NCBI GenBank assembly: GCA_023408315.1
Contig: JAEYKI010000019.1
Location: 124,001-188,000, forward strand
Length of the DNA stretch: 64,000 nucleotides
Reading direction: 5' to 3'
Origin: Bacillota bacterium
GTDB taxonomy: Bacteria; Bacillota; Clostridia; Christensenellales; Christensenellaceae
Below the pieces are notes generated by a model, which saw only the letters and a program-made list of their open reading frames with translations, did not search any database and was not told the DNA's origin. Within the stretch, counting starts at the first letter, position 1. Each line of letters begins with the position of its first letter. The position numbers and the translations under genes were made by a program. Shown here piece by piece: positions 34,714 to 43,515 of this stretch.

Positions 34714-35609
34714 ACGAAGCTTTATGCCCCGTTTTTATGGAAAGTCAGTCGAATGCGAATAAACTGTTTCTGGAAGCGGAGGAGAAGCTTAAGGAAGGAA
34801 CGGTTTCCAAACAAAATCTGGTCTGGCTGGAGCTTTGTGGATGTTCGGGCAACATCATATCCCTGTTGGATGGCGCGGATCCAGGTTTTAAATACATGCT
34901 TGAGCAAATGGTAAATTTGACATACGAAAACAGCCTGATGAGCGCAGAGGGCAGCGACGCTATGGAAAAGCTGTTTGGCGCGCCGAAAGGCAGCTTTATT
35001 CTTGCTGTAGAGGGGGCCGTATCCACCGCAGATAATGGAAATTATAATATTGTCGGAAGGCTGGAAGGAAAGCTTGTCAGTGGATTTAGGGCGGTAATGG
35101 AATTGGGCGAACGGGCGTCCCATGTGATTGCAGTGGGCGCTTGCGCATCCCACGGGGGCGTTTCGGCGGCACGGCCAAACCTGGGCGCGTGCATGGGGGT
35201 GCAGCGCATTCTTTCCCGGCGCGTAATCAACCTGCCCGGATGCCCCTGCCATCCGGATTGGTTTATGGGAACGCTGGCGCATATCCTGTTGTACGGGGAG
35301 CCCGAGCTGGACGGCAAAGGGAGGCCCCTTATGTTTTATAAAGATACAATACACGACCGCTGCCCACGCCGTTCTTATTTTGATAACGGGCTGTTTGCGA
35401 AAAAACTGGGGGATCCTGAATGCCTGTTTAAGCTGGGATGCAGGGGGCCGGTTACACGTTCGGACTGCCCGATAAGAAAATGGAACCAATATGTAAACTG
35501 GCCTGTGGGGAACAGCTCGCCATGCATTGGATGCGCGCAGTTTGGCTTTCCGGATGCAATGGAACCGTTTGTAAGCTTCGACACGGTGCGCGGAGGAAAC
35601 AATGGCTGA
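34710..35609 (+). CDS. [NiFe] hydrogenase small subunit
   Basis: 299 residues. Cluster-binding motifs: WLELCGCSGN for the proximal cluster, VGACASHGG, PGCPCHPDW, and the C-terminal cysteine group (CLFKLGCRGPVTRSDC, then SPCIGC) for the medial and distal clusters. It resembles uptake-type (HupS/HyaA) subunits but has no Tat leader, so the enzyme is probably cytoplasmic, as in group 2-type enzymes. It overlaps the cytochrome b5-like gene by 4 nt and the large-subunit gene by 8 nt. Confidence 0.88.
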   Translation: MNEALCPVFMESQSNANKLFLEAEEKLKEGTVSKQNLVWLELCGCSGNIISLLDGADPGFKYMLEQMVNLTYENSLMSAEGSDAMEKLFGAPKGSFILAVEGAVSTADNGNYNIVGRLEGKLVSGFRAVMELGERASHVIAVGACASHGGVSAARPNLGACMGVQRILSRRVINLPGCPCHPDWFMGTLAHILLYGEPELDGKGRPLMFYKDTIHDRCPRRSYFDNGLFAKKLGDPECLFKLGCRGPVTRSDCPIRKWNQYVNWPVGNSSPCIGCAQFGFPDAMEPFVSFDTVRGGNNG

Positions 35610-37008
35610 ACAAATTGTTATCAATCCGCTGACCAGGATCAGCGGTTTTTTAGAATTGGATGCGTGGCTAGAGAACAACCGGGTGGTGGACGCAAAGGCG
35701 GAAGGGCTGCTGTTCCGCGGATTTGAACATATTCTTATGGGCCGCAGTCCGTTTGATGCGGTGTTTATCACCCAGCGTATCTGCGGGATTTGTTCCACCG
35801 CGCATTCCGTCGCTTCTTCTCTGGCGCTGGAAAACGCTTTGGGCGTGCCGCTGACGGAACAGGGAAAGTATCTTCGGGACATATTGCACGGTTGCGAGTT
35901 TCTGCAAAACCACATCCGTCATTTTTACCAGATGACGGTGCCGGATTATGTGCACCTGCCGGAGAAAGCGTCGCTTTTTGAAACGCAGAATACAGATTGG
36001 CGCCTCCCCAAGGAAGAAAACAGCCGGATTACGAAGCATTATTTTGATTCGCTTGCATTCAGCAGGAACGCGCATGAAATGGTGTCCGTGCTTGGCGGAA
36101 AAGTACCGCATAACCACGGCGTTTTTGTGGGCGGCGGTATAGCGCATCCGTCAGCGGATAAAATCATCAAGTTAAAGTCGCTGCTCAAAGGAATACAGGA
36201 TTTTATCAATGGCAGCATGATACCGGATGTGAGTACAATCGCCCGGTACTATGGCGATTATTTTAATATGGGGGGCGGGTATGGCTATTTTCTTTCTTAC
36301 GGGTGCTTTAACGGATACCGTCAGCTTGGAACGCTGTATGTGGACCCGCTGGTGTATACGGAAGGGAAGCTGGCTCCGTTTGACCCGGATGCCATAACGC
36401 AGAATATAGAGTATTCCAAATTTAAAGCCCCCATGAATACATATACCCCGTTTGAGACCATGACGCAGCCGGATGCGGATAAAGAGTCCGCCTATTCCTG
36501 GGTGAAGGCGGCGCGGTACAAGGGCCTTGCCTATGAAGTGGGCCCATTGGCGCGGCAATGGCTCAGCGGGGAATACAGAAACGGCGTTTCCGCCATGGAC
36601 AGAACGATTGCACGGGTGTTGGAAGCAAAAAAAATAACCCAGGTGATTGATGTTTTGCTGGCGCAGCTAGACCCCGACGCGCAGGTGCAGCAGGCTTACA
36701 GGGTGCCTGAAACAGCCCAGGGCCAAGGGCTGGTGGATACCACGCGCGGCGCGCTGGGACACTGGCTTAGGATACAGGACCGGGTGCTTTCGTTCTACCA
36801 GATCATCACTCCTTCCGTATGGAATCTTTCCACGCAAACTAAAAACCTGAAGGGTACAGCGGAAGAAGCGCTTATTGGAACCCATGTGCAGGATATCAAC
36901 AATCCTGTGGAACTCGGCATAATTGTGCGCTCGTTTGACCCCTGCGTTTCCTGTGCCACACATATATACGGCGGCAATGCGTCCAAAACGTTTGTGGTGG
37001 TGCCATGA
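35602..37008 (+). CDS. [NiFe] hydrogenase large subunit
   Basis: 468 residues. The L1 motif RICGICSTAHS (~residues 59-69) and the L2 motif DPCVSCATH near the C-terminus supply the four nickel-iron cysteines. After the L2 His, a 15-residue tail remains that the maturation protease encoded next would remove. Sequence and operon point to H2 uptake rather than an energy-converting type, since no Ech-like membrane subunits are present. GGAGG lies before the ATG. Confidence 0.9.
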   Translation: MAEQIVINPLTRISGFLELDAWLENNRVVDAKAEGLLFRGFEHILMGRSPFDAVFITQRICGICSTAHSVASSLALENALGVPLTEQGKYLRDILHGCEFLQNHIRHFYQMTVPDYVHLPEKASLFETQNTDWRLPKEENSRITKHYFDSLAFSRNAHEMVSVLGGKVPHNHGVFVGGGIAHPSADKIIKLKSLLKGIQDFINGSMIPDVSTIARYYGDYFNMGGGYGYFLSYGCFNGYRQLGTLYVDPLVYTEGKLAPFDPDAITQNIEYSKFKAPMNTYTPFETMTQPDADKESAYSWVKAARYKGLAYEVGPLARQWLSGEYRNGVSAMDRTIARVLEAKKITQVIDVLLAQLDPDAQVQQAYRVPETAQGQGLVDTTRGALGHWLRIQDRVLSFYQIITPSVWNLSTQTKNLKGTAEEALIGTHVQDINNPVELGIIVRSFDPCVSCATHIYGGNASKTFVVVP

Positions 37009-37478
37009 GAATGGTGGTGCTGGGAATTGGCAATCCTCTGATGCGGGACGACGGGATTGGCGTGCAGGTGGCGGGAGCGCTACGGGACAGGCTGGCGGAT
37101 AAACATGTAAAAGTGGTGATTGGCGAAACGGACGTTGCCTATTGCCTGGATTGCATTTGCGCCGCAGATTTTGTGGCGGTGCTGGACGCCGCGCGCATGG
37201 GGGCAGAACCGGGCAGCGTGGGCCTTTTGCCGCTTCAAAAGGCAGATTCCGGCTGCAAAAAGCCTTTTGCCATGCACGATATAAATGTGCTGGACGCTAT
37301 GGCGGCGGAATATCCCGCAATAAAAGGATGCCTGATTGGTATTGAGCCGGCGGATGCTGGCCTGGGCCTCGATTTAAGCGCGCCTCTGCAAAACAGGTTT
37401 GAATGGATATGCGCAGAGGCTGAGAGGCTGATTGTTTCTATTCGGCAGAAAATAGACGGTGCACTTGAACAGGCATGA
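37005..37478 (+). CDS. Hydrogenase maturation protease
   Basis: 157 residues of the HycI/HyaD/HupD family: GIGNPLMRDDGIGVQV at the N-terminus carries the nickel-sensing Asp/Glu region, and a mid-protein MHDINVL supplies the conserved His. It clips the C-terminal tail of the large subunit after nickel insertion. ATGA overlap with the large-subunit gene. The hyp genes needed for cofactor assembly are not in this window. Confidence 0.87.
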   Translation: MRMVVLGIGNPLMRDDGIGVQVAGALRDRLADKHVKVVIGETDVAYCLDCICAADFVAVLDAARMGAEPGSVGLLPLQKADSGCKKPFAMHDINVLDAMAAEYPAIKGCLIGIEPADAGLGLDLSAPLQNRFEWICAEAERLIVSIRQKIDGALEQA

Positions 37479-37484
37479 GGCGGA

Positions 37485-37513
37485 TTGACAATTGCCGGCT
37501 CAAACGATATCAT
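37485..37513 (+). promoter_or_regulatory. Promoter before pyridoxamine kinase
   Basis: TTGACA at 37485-37490, 17-nt spacer, TATCAT at 37508-37513. It begins 7 nt after the hydrogenase-protease stop codon. Confidence 0.6.
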
Positions 37514-37533
37514 AAAAGCATTCGGGCAAGGGA

Positions 37534-37565
37534 ATGATTCCGGCGGAATCATCTTTTGTTTTTTT
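37534..37565 (+). terminator. Terminator between the hydrogenase operon and pyridoxamine kinase
   Basis: Perfect 8-bp stem ATGATTCC with a GGC loop, then a T-rich tract broken by one G. It lies between the putative promoter and the kinase start, so it may end the hydrogenase operon, attenuate the kinase, or both. Confidence 0.72.
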
Positions 37566-37578
37566 AAGAGGCGGTTTT

Positions 37579-38430
37579 ATGGAAAAGCAGAAGCGCGTGG
37601 CAGCCATTCATGATATATCCGGGTTTGGAAAATGTTCACTTACGGTTGCCCTCCCTATTCTCTCCGCAGCCGGCATTGAGACAAGCGTGCTGCCCACGGC
37701 CATTTTATCCACGCATACGGGCGGGTTTACAGGGTATACATTCCGGGACCTGACGGACGATTTAAAACCCATCGCTGCGCACTGGCGGTCTCTTGATCTG
37801 GAGTTCGACTGCCTGTATTCCGGTTTTCTTGGTTCCATAAGCCAATTGGATATTGTTTCAGAGATATTTGGCTGGTTTGAAAAGAAGGGCGCGATGATAC
37901 TGGTGGACCCGGCCATGGCGGACAACGGCAGGTTGTACACAACTTTTTCGCCGGATTTTGTGCGGGGCATGGCCGCGTTTTGTTCCCGTGCGCACCTGAT
38001 TGTGCCCAATCTGACTGAAGCGGCGTTTTTGCTGGGCGAGCCCTACCGGCCCGGGCCGTATGACAGGCCCGCCATAGAAAGGCTTTTGCGGAATTTAAGC
38101 GCCATGGGCCCCCGGCAGGTGGTTTTGACAGGCGTATGGTTTGGGGACGGCCTGCTGGGCGCGGCGGTATTTGACAGGGATACGGACGAAGTCAGCTACG
38201 CGTTTCATAAAGAAATAGACGGTTTGTACCACGGCACGGGGGATGTGTTTGCCAGCGCTTTGCTGGGCGCGCTGCTGAACGGCTATAACCTTACCAAGGC
38301 GGCGCAGATAGCGGTGGATTTCACCGCGGACAGCATAGAGCGCACAAAACTGGCGGGTACAGACGCCCGGTTTGGCGTTAAGTTTGAGCAGGAGCTGCCG
38401 GGGTATATCCGCCGGTTGGCACTGCTGTAA
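37579..38430 (+). CDS. Pyridoxamine kinase
   Basis: 283 residues of the PdxK/PdxY ribokinase-like family: AIHDISGFGKCSLTVALPIL at the N-terminus, STHTGGFTGYTF, and the anion-hole/ATP motif HGTGDVFASALLGALL near residue 213. It phosphorylates vitamin B6 vitamers, feeding PLP enzymes such as the cysteine desulfurase at 42.2-43.3 kb. The ATG at 37579 follows AGAGGCGG; the longer frame from 37534 would translate the terminator. Confidence 0.87.
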   Translation: MEKQKRVAAIHDISGFGKCSLTVALPILSAAGIETSVLPTAILSTHTGGFTGYTFRDLTDDLKPIAAHWRSLDLEFDCLYSGFLGSISQLDIVSEIFGWFEKKGAMILVDPAMADNGRLYTTFSPDFVRGMAAFCSRAHLIVPNLTEAAFLLGEPYRPGPYDRPAIERLLRNLSAMGPRQVVLTGVWFGDGLLGAAVFDRDTDEVSYAFHKEIDGLYHGTGDVFASALLGALLNGYNLTKAAQIAVDFTADSIERTKLAGTDARFGVKFEQELPGYIRRLALL

Positions 38431-38462
38431 AGCCTGTACCTTATTTGCAGCAAGATCAACCC

Positions 38463-38486
38463 TGGCGGCCTTGCCGCTTTTTTTGT
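38463..38486 (+). terminator. Terminator after pyridoxamine kinase
   Basis: GCGGC/GCCGC stem with a CTT-type loop, followed by seven T residues. Confidence 0.78.
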
Positions 38487-38620
38487 TACCGGGTGTTTGT
38501 GGTGCAGAAACAAAAGGCTTTATGCAAATAACTTGTTTCAAAGACGATTCAATTGTATATTATTATACGGGATTTTATGCGAAAACCGTGATCGCTTCCC
38601 AAAAGAAAAGAGATTTGAGT

Positions 38621-39865
38621 ATGAGCAGTTTTGTAATGAAAGGGAATATAGTACACGCGCCCAAAATGGGAGAATTGTCTGTTACCAAACAGGGCTTTAT
38701 TGCGGTGCGGGACGGAAAAGTTGCGGAAATACTGCCGGAATACGGCGGTGATGCAGTTGATTGGGGCAACAGCCTCATTATTCCCGGCCTGTGCGACATG
38801 CATGTGCACGCGCCGCAGTACGCCATGGTGGGCATGGGCATGGACATGGAACTGCTGCCCTGGCTGCAGACCTATACCTTTCCGGAAGAAAGCAAATACG
38901 CGGACGCCACATATGCAAGGGAAGTATATACCCGCTTTGCGCGGGCCCTGGTGCGGGCGGGAACAACCCGCGCATGCGTGTTTGGCACCATACATACGGA
39001 TACGGTGCTGATGCTGATGGACATTCTGGACAAGGCGGGGATTACCGCCTATGTGGGCAAGGTGAATATGGACCGCAACGCGCCGGAAGCCCTTTGCGAG
39101 GAAACGGAGCAGTCTGTGGCGGAAACGGAGCGCTGGCTGGCAGCCTGTATGGATCAATATAAGCATGTGAAGCCTATGATTACGCCGCGGTTTATTCCAA
39201 GCTGCTCTGCGCCTCTTCTGCGCGCGCTGGGCGAGATTGCAGAAAAATACGGGTTGCCGGTGCAGTCCCACCTGTCCGAGAGCATGGACGAGGTAAAGTG
39301 GGTTTCCGCGCTGGAGCCGGAATCACAAAATTATGGCGCTGCTTATGGCCAGTACGGCCTGTTTGGCGAAAAACCAACAGTGATGGCCCATTGCGTGCAC
39401 AGCTGCGAAGATGAGCAGAGGCTTATGGCCCAAAACCGTGTGCTGATGGCGCATTGCCCGGATTCCAATTCCAACCTGGCAAGCGGTATGGCGGACGTGC
39501 GGGGTATGCTGGACGCGGGCGTTCCCGTGGCTCTGGGGTCCGACCTGGCGGGGGGAAGCTCCATCTCCATACTGGAGGTTGCCGCAAAGGCAATCCGTAT
39601 ATCCAAGCTGCGCCAGTCTGTGGGCGGAGGCAAAGGCCTCTCCCTGCCGGAGGCGTTTTATATGGCCACATCCGCCGGAGCCGCATTTTTTGGCGATCCT
39701 CCCGGCTTTGATATGGGCGCGCCTTTCCACGCCGTTGTGCTGGACGATTCCCATATGGTCAACACGCCCATCCTGAGTATTCCCGAGAGGCTGGAACGCG
39801 CGTTCTACCTCTCCCGTGACGTACGTATTCAGGCCGTTTATGCAAACGGCAGAAATATATTGTAA
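38621..39865 (+). CDS. guaD: Guanine deaminase
   Basis: 414 residues of the amidohydrolase superfamily: PGLCDMHVHAPQYAMVG (metal HxH), HLSESMDEV, the late metal His in AHCVHS, and GSDLAGGSS with the catalytic Asp. The motif set and length match GuaD, which converts guanine to xanthine. The start at 38621 puts translation at KGNIVHAP; the upstream frame from 38372 overlaps the kinase gene and its terminator and is not credible. The ribosome site is weak (AAGAAAAGAG). Confidence 0.85.
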   Translation: MSSFVMKGNIVHAPKMGELSVTKQGFIAVRDGKVAEILPEYGGDAVDWGNSLIIPGLCDMHVHAPQYAMVGMGMDMELLPWLQTYTFPEESKYADATYAREVYTRFARALVRAGTTRACVFGTIHTDTVLMLMDILDKAGITAYVGKVNMDRNAPEALCEETEQSVAETERWLAACMDQYKHVKPMITPRFIPSCSAPLLRALGEIAEKYGLPVQSHLSESMDEVKWVSALEPESQNYGAAYGQYGLFGEKPTVMAHCVHSCEDEQRLMAQNRVLMAHCPDSNSNLASGMADVRGMLDAGVPVALGSDLAGGSSISILEVAAKAIRISKLRQSVGGGKGLSLPEAFYMATSAGAAFFGDPPGFDMGAPFHAVVLDDSHMVNTPILSIPERLERAFYLSRDVRIQAVYANGRNIL

Positions 39866-39990
39866 AGGGCTTTTTTGGGGTTTCATCCTGCGCCAGGCTT
39901 CTTTTCTTTTAAGAAAAGAAGTAAAAATGCTTTATAACAAGCAGGTTATCAAAGATTTTATGCAAAAGGCAGGAAAGTCTTTATAATTTT
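39866..39990. repeat. Composite palindromic element, copy D
   Basis: Contains GGGGTTTCA, a palindrome with 11-bp arms CTTCTTTTCTT separated by TT (39898-39921), and AACAAGCAGGTTATCAAA (39936-39953, 17 of 18 matches to the consensus). Order and orientation match copy C and copy A on its minus strand. The AAACGC hairpin found in copies A and C is missing. Boundaries are approximate. Confidence 0.65.
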
Positions 39991-40023
39991 TTCCAAAATG
40001 GGAAAACCGTCTCTTTGGCGGGG

Positions 40024-41208
40024 TTACAGGGGAGAAGCACCTGTGCTTTCTTTAGATTCATAAACCACTTCTCCATTCACGATCGTATACAGTGTTTTTG
40101 TAAATACTTCCATGGGGTTGCCGCTGAAGATGGCAATATCCGCGTCCTTTCCCGGCTCCAGGCTGCCGATGCGGCGGGAGACGTTGCATATCTCCGCGGC
40201 GTTGATGGTGACGGCCCGTAAGCCTTCCTGAACACCCAGGCCTTCCCGCGCGGCAAAACCCGCGCAAACGGGCAGATCCTGAATGCGCGTGACAGGGTGG
40301 TCTGTAGTTATAGCCACTTTTACGCCTGCTTCGTGCAGAATGGAAGCGGTTTTAAAATCCGCGTTCTGCGTTTCCACCTTGTTCCGGCAGGTCATGGCAG
40401 GCCCAACGATAGCGGGAAAACCGGACGCGGCAATTTCTTTTGCGATCAGATGCCCTTCCGTGCAGTGGTCCAGCGTGAGCTTCAGGTTAAATTCTTTGGC
40501 TATCCGTATGGCGGTCAGGATATCGTCCGCGCGGTGCGCATGCGCTTTTAATGGAACCATTCTGTCCAGCACGGGTATCCAGCATTCCTTTTTAAATTCC
40601 TGCTTAAAAGGCTCCCCTGCTTCTTTCGCCGTTTTTTTATCTTCGTAATACTGCCTGGCTTCAAACAATTCTTCACGCAGCATGGCGCCAATGGCCATGC
40701 GGGTAGTGGGCATTATGTCCTTTTTGTGGTAATTAGCCTTTGGATTTTCGCCAAACGCTATTTTCATGGCGGCGGGCTGCAGAACCGCCATATTGTCTAT
40801 GGAACGGCCGTATGTTTTAAGGAATACAAACTGCCCGCCCACAATGTTGGAACTGCCGGGCCCGGCCATAACGCCGGTGATACCCGCGGACAACGCGCAG
40901 TGAAATGCGCAGTCCATGGGGTTTATGGCGTCCAGCGCCCGCAGATAGGGGGTTATGGGGCGTGTTTTTTCGTTGCAGTCGTCCCCCTCAAATCCTTTGC
41001 GCTCTTCTATAATGCCTATGTGGCAATGCGCCTCAATCAGGCCGGGCAGAACCCAGCAATTGCTGGCGTCAATCACCCGTGAGACTGGCAGGCCGGTGGT
41101 ATCAAAGTCTCCAACCTGTTGAATGGTCTGGCCGTCAATCAAAACAGCCCCTTTTTTGTAATCTGTTCCCGTCATGGTCAGCAGTCTCCCGTTTACAATC
41201 AGCAGCAT
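40024..41208 (-). CDS. Amidohydrolase (imidazolonepropionase-like)
   Basis: 394 residues with the amidohydrolase metal motif PGLIEAHCHIG (~residue 60), mid-protein histidines in KAHAHRADD and LDHCTEG, and the late Asp in ITTDHPVTR. It is a cytoplasmic TIM-barrel hydrolase of the broad imidazolonepropionase-like group; the substrate cannot be assigned. The nearby guanine deaminase hints at purine or amino-acid catabolism but is transcribed the opposite way. GGAGGCG precedes the ATG. Confidence 0.83.
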   Translation of the reverse strand: MLLIVNGRLLTMTGTDYKKGAVLIDGQTIQQVGDFDTTGLPVSRVIDASNCWVLPGLIEAHCHIGIIEERKGFEGDDCNEKTRPITPYLRALDAINPMDCAFHCALSAGITGVMAGPGSSNIVGGQFVFLKTYGRSIDNMAVLQPAAMKIAFGENPKANYHKKDIMPTTRMAIGAMLREELFEARQYYEDKKTAKEAGEPFKQEFKKECWIPVLDRMVPLKAHAHRADDILTAIRIAKEFNLKLTLDHCTEGHLIAKEIAASGFPAIVGPAMTCRNKVETQNADFKTASILHEAGVKVAITTDHPVTRIQDLPVCAGFAAREGLGVQEGLRAVTINAAEICNVSRRIGSLEPGKDADIAIFSGNPMEVFTKTLYTIVNGEVVYESKESTGASPL

Positions 41209-41352
41209 GGCTACGCCTCCGCGCCTGCTTGTACGGATATATCCGCTGCAAGGCTTCTGTTACTTTTTCCAGATTCAAGCGAATTATGCAGGCCAAAGGT
41301 AATAAAAAAGGCTCCAGGCAGAGTTGCCGCCGAGCCCCGCAATGGTTTGTAT

Positions 41353-42195
41353 TCAATCTTCGGATGATGTTCCGGCGTAGCTGTCCAGAAAATTGTGCAC
41401 GCCGTTTCTGTCCCGGTAACCGATCACGGTCTCCAGGTTTACGTTGTGGATACTGTTGAATATGTTCTGGTCTATGTGGGGATTGGTCTGGCGGAACTTT
41501 TTAACCAGCGTTTTCATCTCCTGCCGCTTGGAACCAATGCCCGCGTCCCCCAGAACGCAGTTTTCCGTCAGGCGGCAGGCGCACTGGATAAATGCAAGTT
41601 CGTGGTACCGCTTCCAGTGGAGTATATCCGCCTCCCGTACCTTGTACATGGGCCGGATCAGTTCCATGCCCGGAAAGTTGGTGCTCTTGAGTTTGGGCAT
41701 CATGGTGCGAATCTCTCCGCTGTACAGCATGCTCATCAGAACGGTTTCTATCATGTCGTCAAAATGGTGGCCCAAAGCAATCTTGTTGCACCCAAGCTCC
41801 CGCGCGCGGCTGTACAGGTAGCCGCGGCGCATGCGTGCGCACAGGTAGCAGGGGGACTCGTCCACCGTGGCCACAATATCGAAAATCTGGGTGTCAAAAA
41901 TCTGGATGGGGATATTTAAAAATGCCGCGTTGGATTCAATGGCCTGCCGGTTGATCTGGTTATATCCCGGATCCATCACCAGAAACACCATGTCAAAATG
42001 AAATTTGCCGTGCTTTTGTATCTCCTGCATGCATTTGGCCATAAGCATGGAATCCTTGCCGCCGGACATGCAGACTGCAATTTTGTCGTTTTCTTGAATC
42101 AGTTCGTACTGCACCACGGCGGAGACAAACGGCTTCCATATCTCTTTGCGAAATTTTTTAATAATGCTCTTTTCCACGCTTTGACGTTCTTCCAT
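41353..42195 (-). CDS. TtcA-family PP-loop ATPase (tRNA thiolation-like)
   Basis: 280 residues. The PP-loop SGGKDSMLMA lies near residue 44, followed by CYLCARMRRGYLY and LGHHFDDMIET, the pattern of the TtcA tRNA 2-thiocytidine synthetase group; additional cysteines occur in CACRLTENC. The reaction adenylates the base and transfers sulfur. The start is 10 nt after the stop of the cysteine desulfurase gene, which can supply that sulfur. AGGAGG lies before the ATG. Confidence 0.8.
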   Translation of the reverse strand: MEERQSVEKSIIKKFRKEIWKPFVSAVVQYELIQENDKIAVCMSGGKDSMLMAKCMQEIQKHGKFHFDMVFLVMDPGYNQINRQAIESNAAFLNIPIQIFDTQIFDIVATVDESPCYLCARMRRGYLYSRARELGCNKIALGHHFDDMIETVLMSMLYSGEIRTMMPKLKSTNFPGMELIRPMYKVREADILHWKRYHELAFIQCACRLTENCVLGDAGIGSKRQEMKTLVKKFRQTNPHIDQNIFNSIHNVNLETVIGYRDRNGVHNFLDSYAGTSSED

Positions 42196-42204
42196 GCGCG
42201 CCTC

Positions 42205-43320
42205 CTAAAGCCTGTTCATGCAGACGGCCAGGCTCTGCAGAAAGGCCTGCACGTCTTCTTCTGTTGTCAGGTGGCTCAGGCTCACGCGAAGGGTGGAAAG
42301 CGCGGCTTTTTTATCCCGTGTCAGCGCAAACACCGGCCTCGATATGGCAGTGGGTGCGCAGCAGGCAGATTTGGCGGAGAGGATGAATCCTTCCTTTTCC
42401 AGTTCAGCAAGCAGCGACTGTGTGTTCGCGCCGGGCATGCTGAGGTTCAATATATGGGGAACGGAATTCTCCGTGCTGTTGATGCGGATACTTTGTTGTT
42501 TGGCAAGCGCCGTGCGCAGAATTTGGTTTAAATTACGCACATGTTCCAGGTTTTTTTGCATGTCCGCCCAGGCAAGCTCCAGGGCTGCCGCAGTGGAGGC
42601 GATTAACGCCAGAGCCGGGGTGCCGCTGCGGTATGGCGTGGTGCTTATGCCGCCGTGGATCAGGGGTTCCAGCTGCACTTCCGGGTTTTTCAGCAGAACC
42701 CCGCAGCCGTTCAGGCCGTAAAACTTGTGCGGTGCAAACGTAAGCAGATCGATATTCTTAAGCGGAACGGGAATTTTGCCCACAGACTGCGTCGCGTCCA
42801 CATGAAAGCGGCAGTTTGGATAATCTGCCAGCAGTCCGCCAATCTCGCCGATCTGCTGAGTCAGGCCAATCTCGCTGTCCACATGGCATACGGAAAGCAG
42901 AACGGTATCCGGGCGGAGCAGTTCGCGCAGATGTTCCAGATCCACCAGCCCTTCTTTGGTGATGTCCACATAATCCACCTCAAAGCCGTCTTGTATAGCC
43001 GCTTCCATCGCTCCGTTCACGGAGGAATGTTCCAGATATGTGGTAATCATATGCCGCCCAAATCTGCCGTATTTTTTGGCAATTCCCTTGATTGCCAGAT
43101 TGTTGGATTCGCTTGCGCCCGAAGTATAGACCGCCTCAAACGCCTGCGCCCCAAGTATGCGTTTTATCTGCCCGGTGTATTCGGCCAGCTTTTGCGCGGC
43201 CTCCCGGCCCATAGAGTGGGGAGAATTGGGATTCGCAACGTATTGGCGGGCAACCTCTGCAAATATATTCAAAACTTCTTCGCGGGCCGGCGTATTGGCC
43301 GCGTAATCCAGATAAATCAT
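42205..43320 (-). CDS. Cysteine desulfurase (NifS/IscS-like)
   Basis: 371 residues of the class V aminotransferase fold: IYLDYAANTP at the N-terminus, HVDATQSVGK, the PLP lysine in FAPHKFYG, and an active-site loop with SACCA. The ATG at 43320 is chosen since it starts the family's first conserved motif; the frame continues upstream to 43425 without a good ribosome site. It is coupled to the TtcA-like gene rather than to nif, so it more likely serves tRNA thiolation and general Fe-S needs, though it could also feed nitrogenase assembly (no nifS/nifU is seen in the nif cluster). Confidence 0.87.
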   Translation of the reverse strand: MIYLDYAANTPAREEVLNIFAEVARQYVANPNSPHSMGREAAQKLAEYTGQIKRILGAQAFEAVYTSGASESNNLAIKGIAKKYGRFGRHMITTYLEHSSVNGAMEAAIQDGFEVDYVDITKEGLVDLEHLRELLRPDTVLLSVCHVDSEIGLTQQIGEIGGLLADYPNCRFHVDATQSVGKIPVPLKNIDLLTFAPHKFYGLNGCGVLLKNPEVQLEPLIHGGISTTPYRSGTPALALIASTAAALELAWADMQKNLEHVRNLNQILRTALAKQQSIRINSTENSVPHILNLSMPGANTQSLLAELEKEGFILSAKSACCAPTAISRPVFALTRDKKAALSTLRVSLSHLTTEEDVQAFLQSLAVCMNRL

Positions 43321-43515
43321 TTCATTTCTGCCTTTTATTCTGTTGTTCACAGAAGCATTATAGCCGTTATGGGCCGGATTGTATAGCATGAATATTCCGG
43401 CCGGGGCATTGTGAAAAAAATACACGGCGCGGTATGGCTGGGTGTAACCATGGCAACCGGCTTCGCATAATATGGTACTACATAAAGAAATATGTAGAAT
43501 AGCCGGAGCGTAGAT

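Noticed and set aside
34722..35915. A 397-residue minus-strand frame
   Set aside because: It is a shadow of the hydrogenase small and large subunit genes, with no family motifs or ribosome site.
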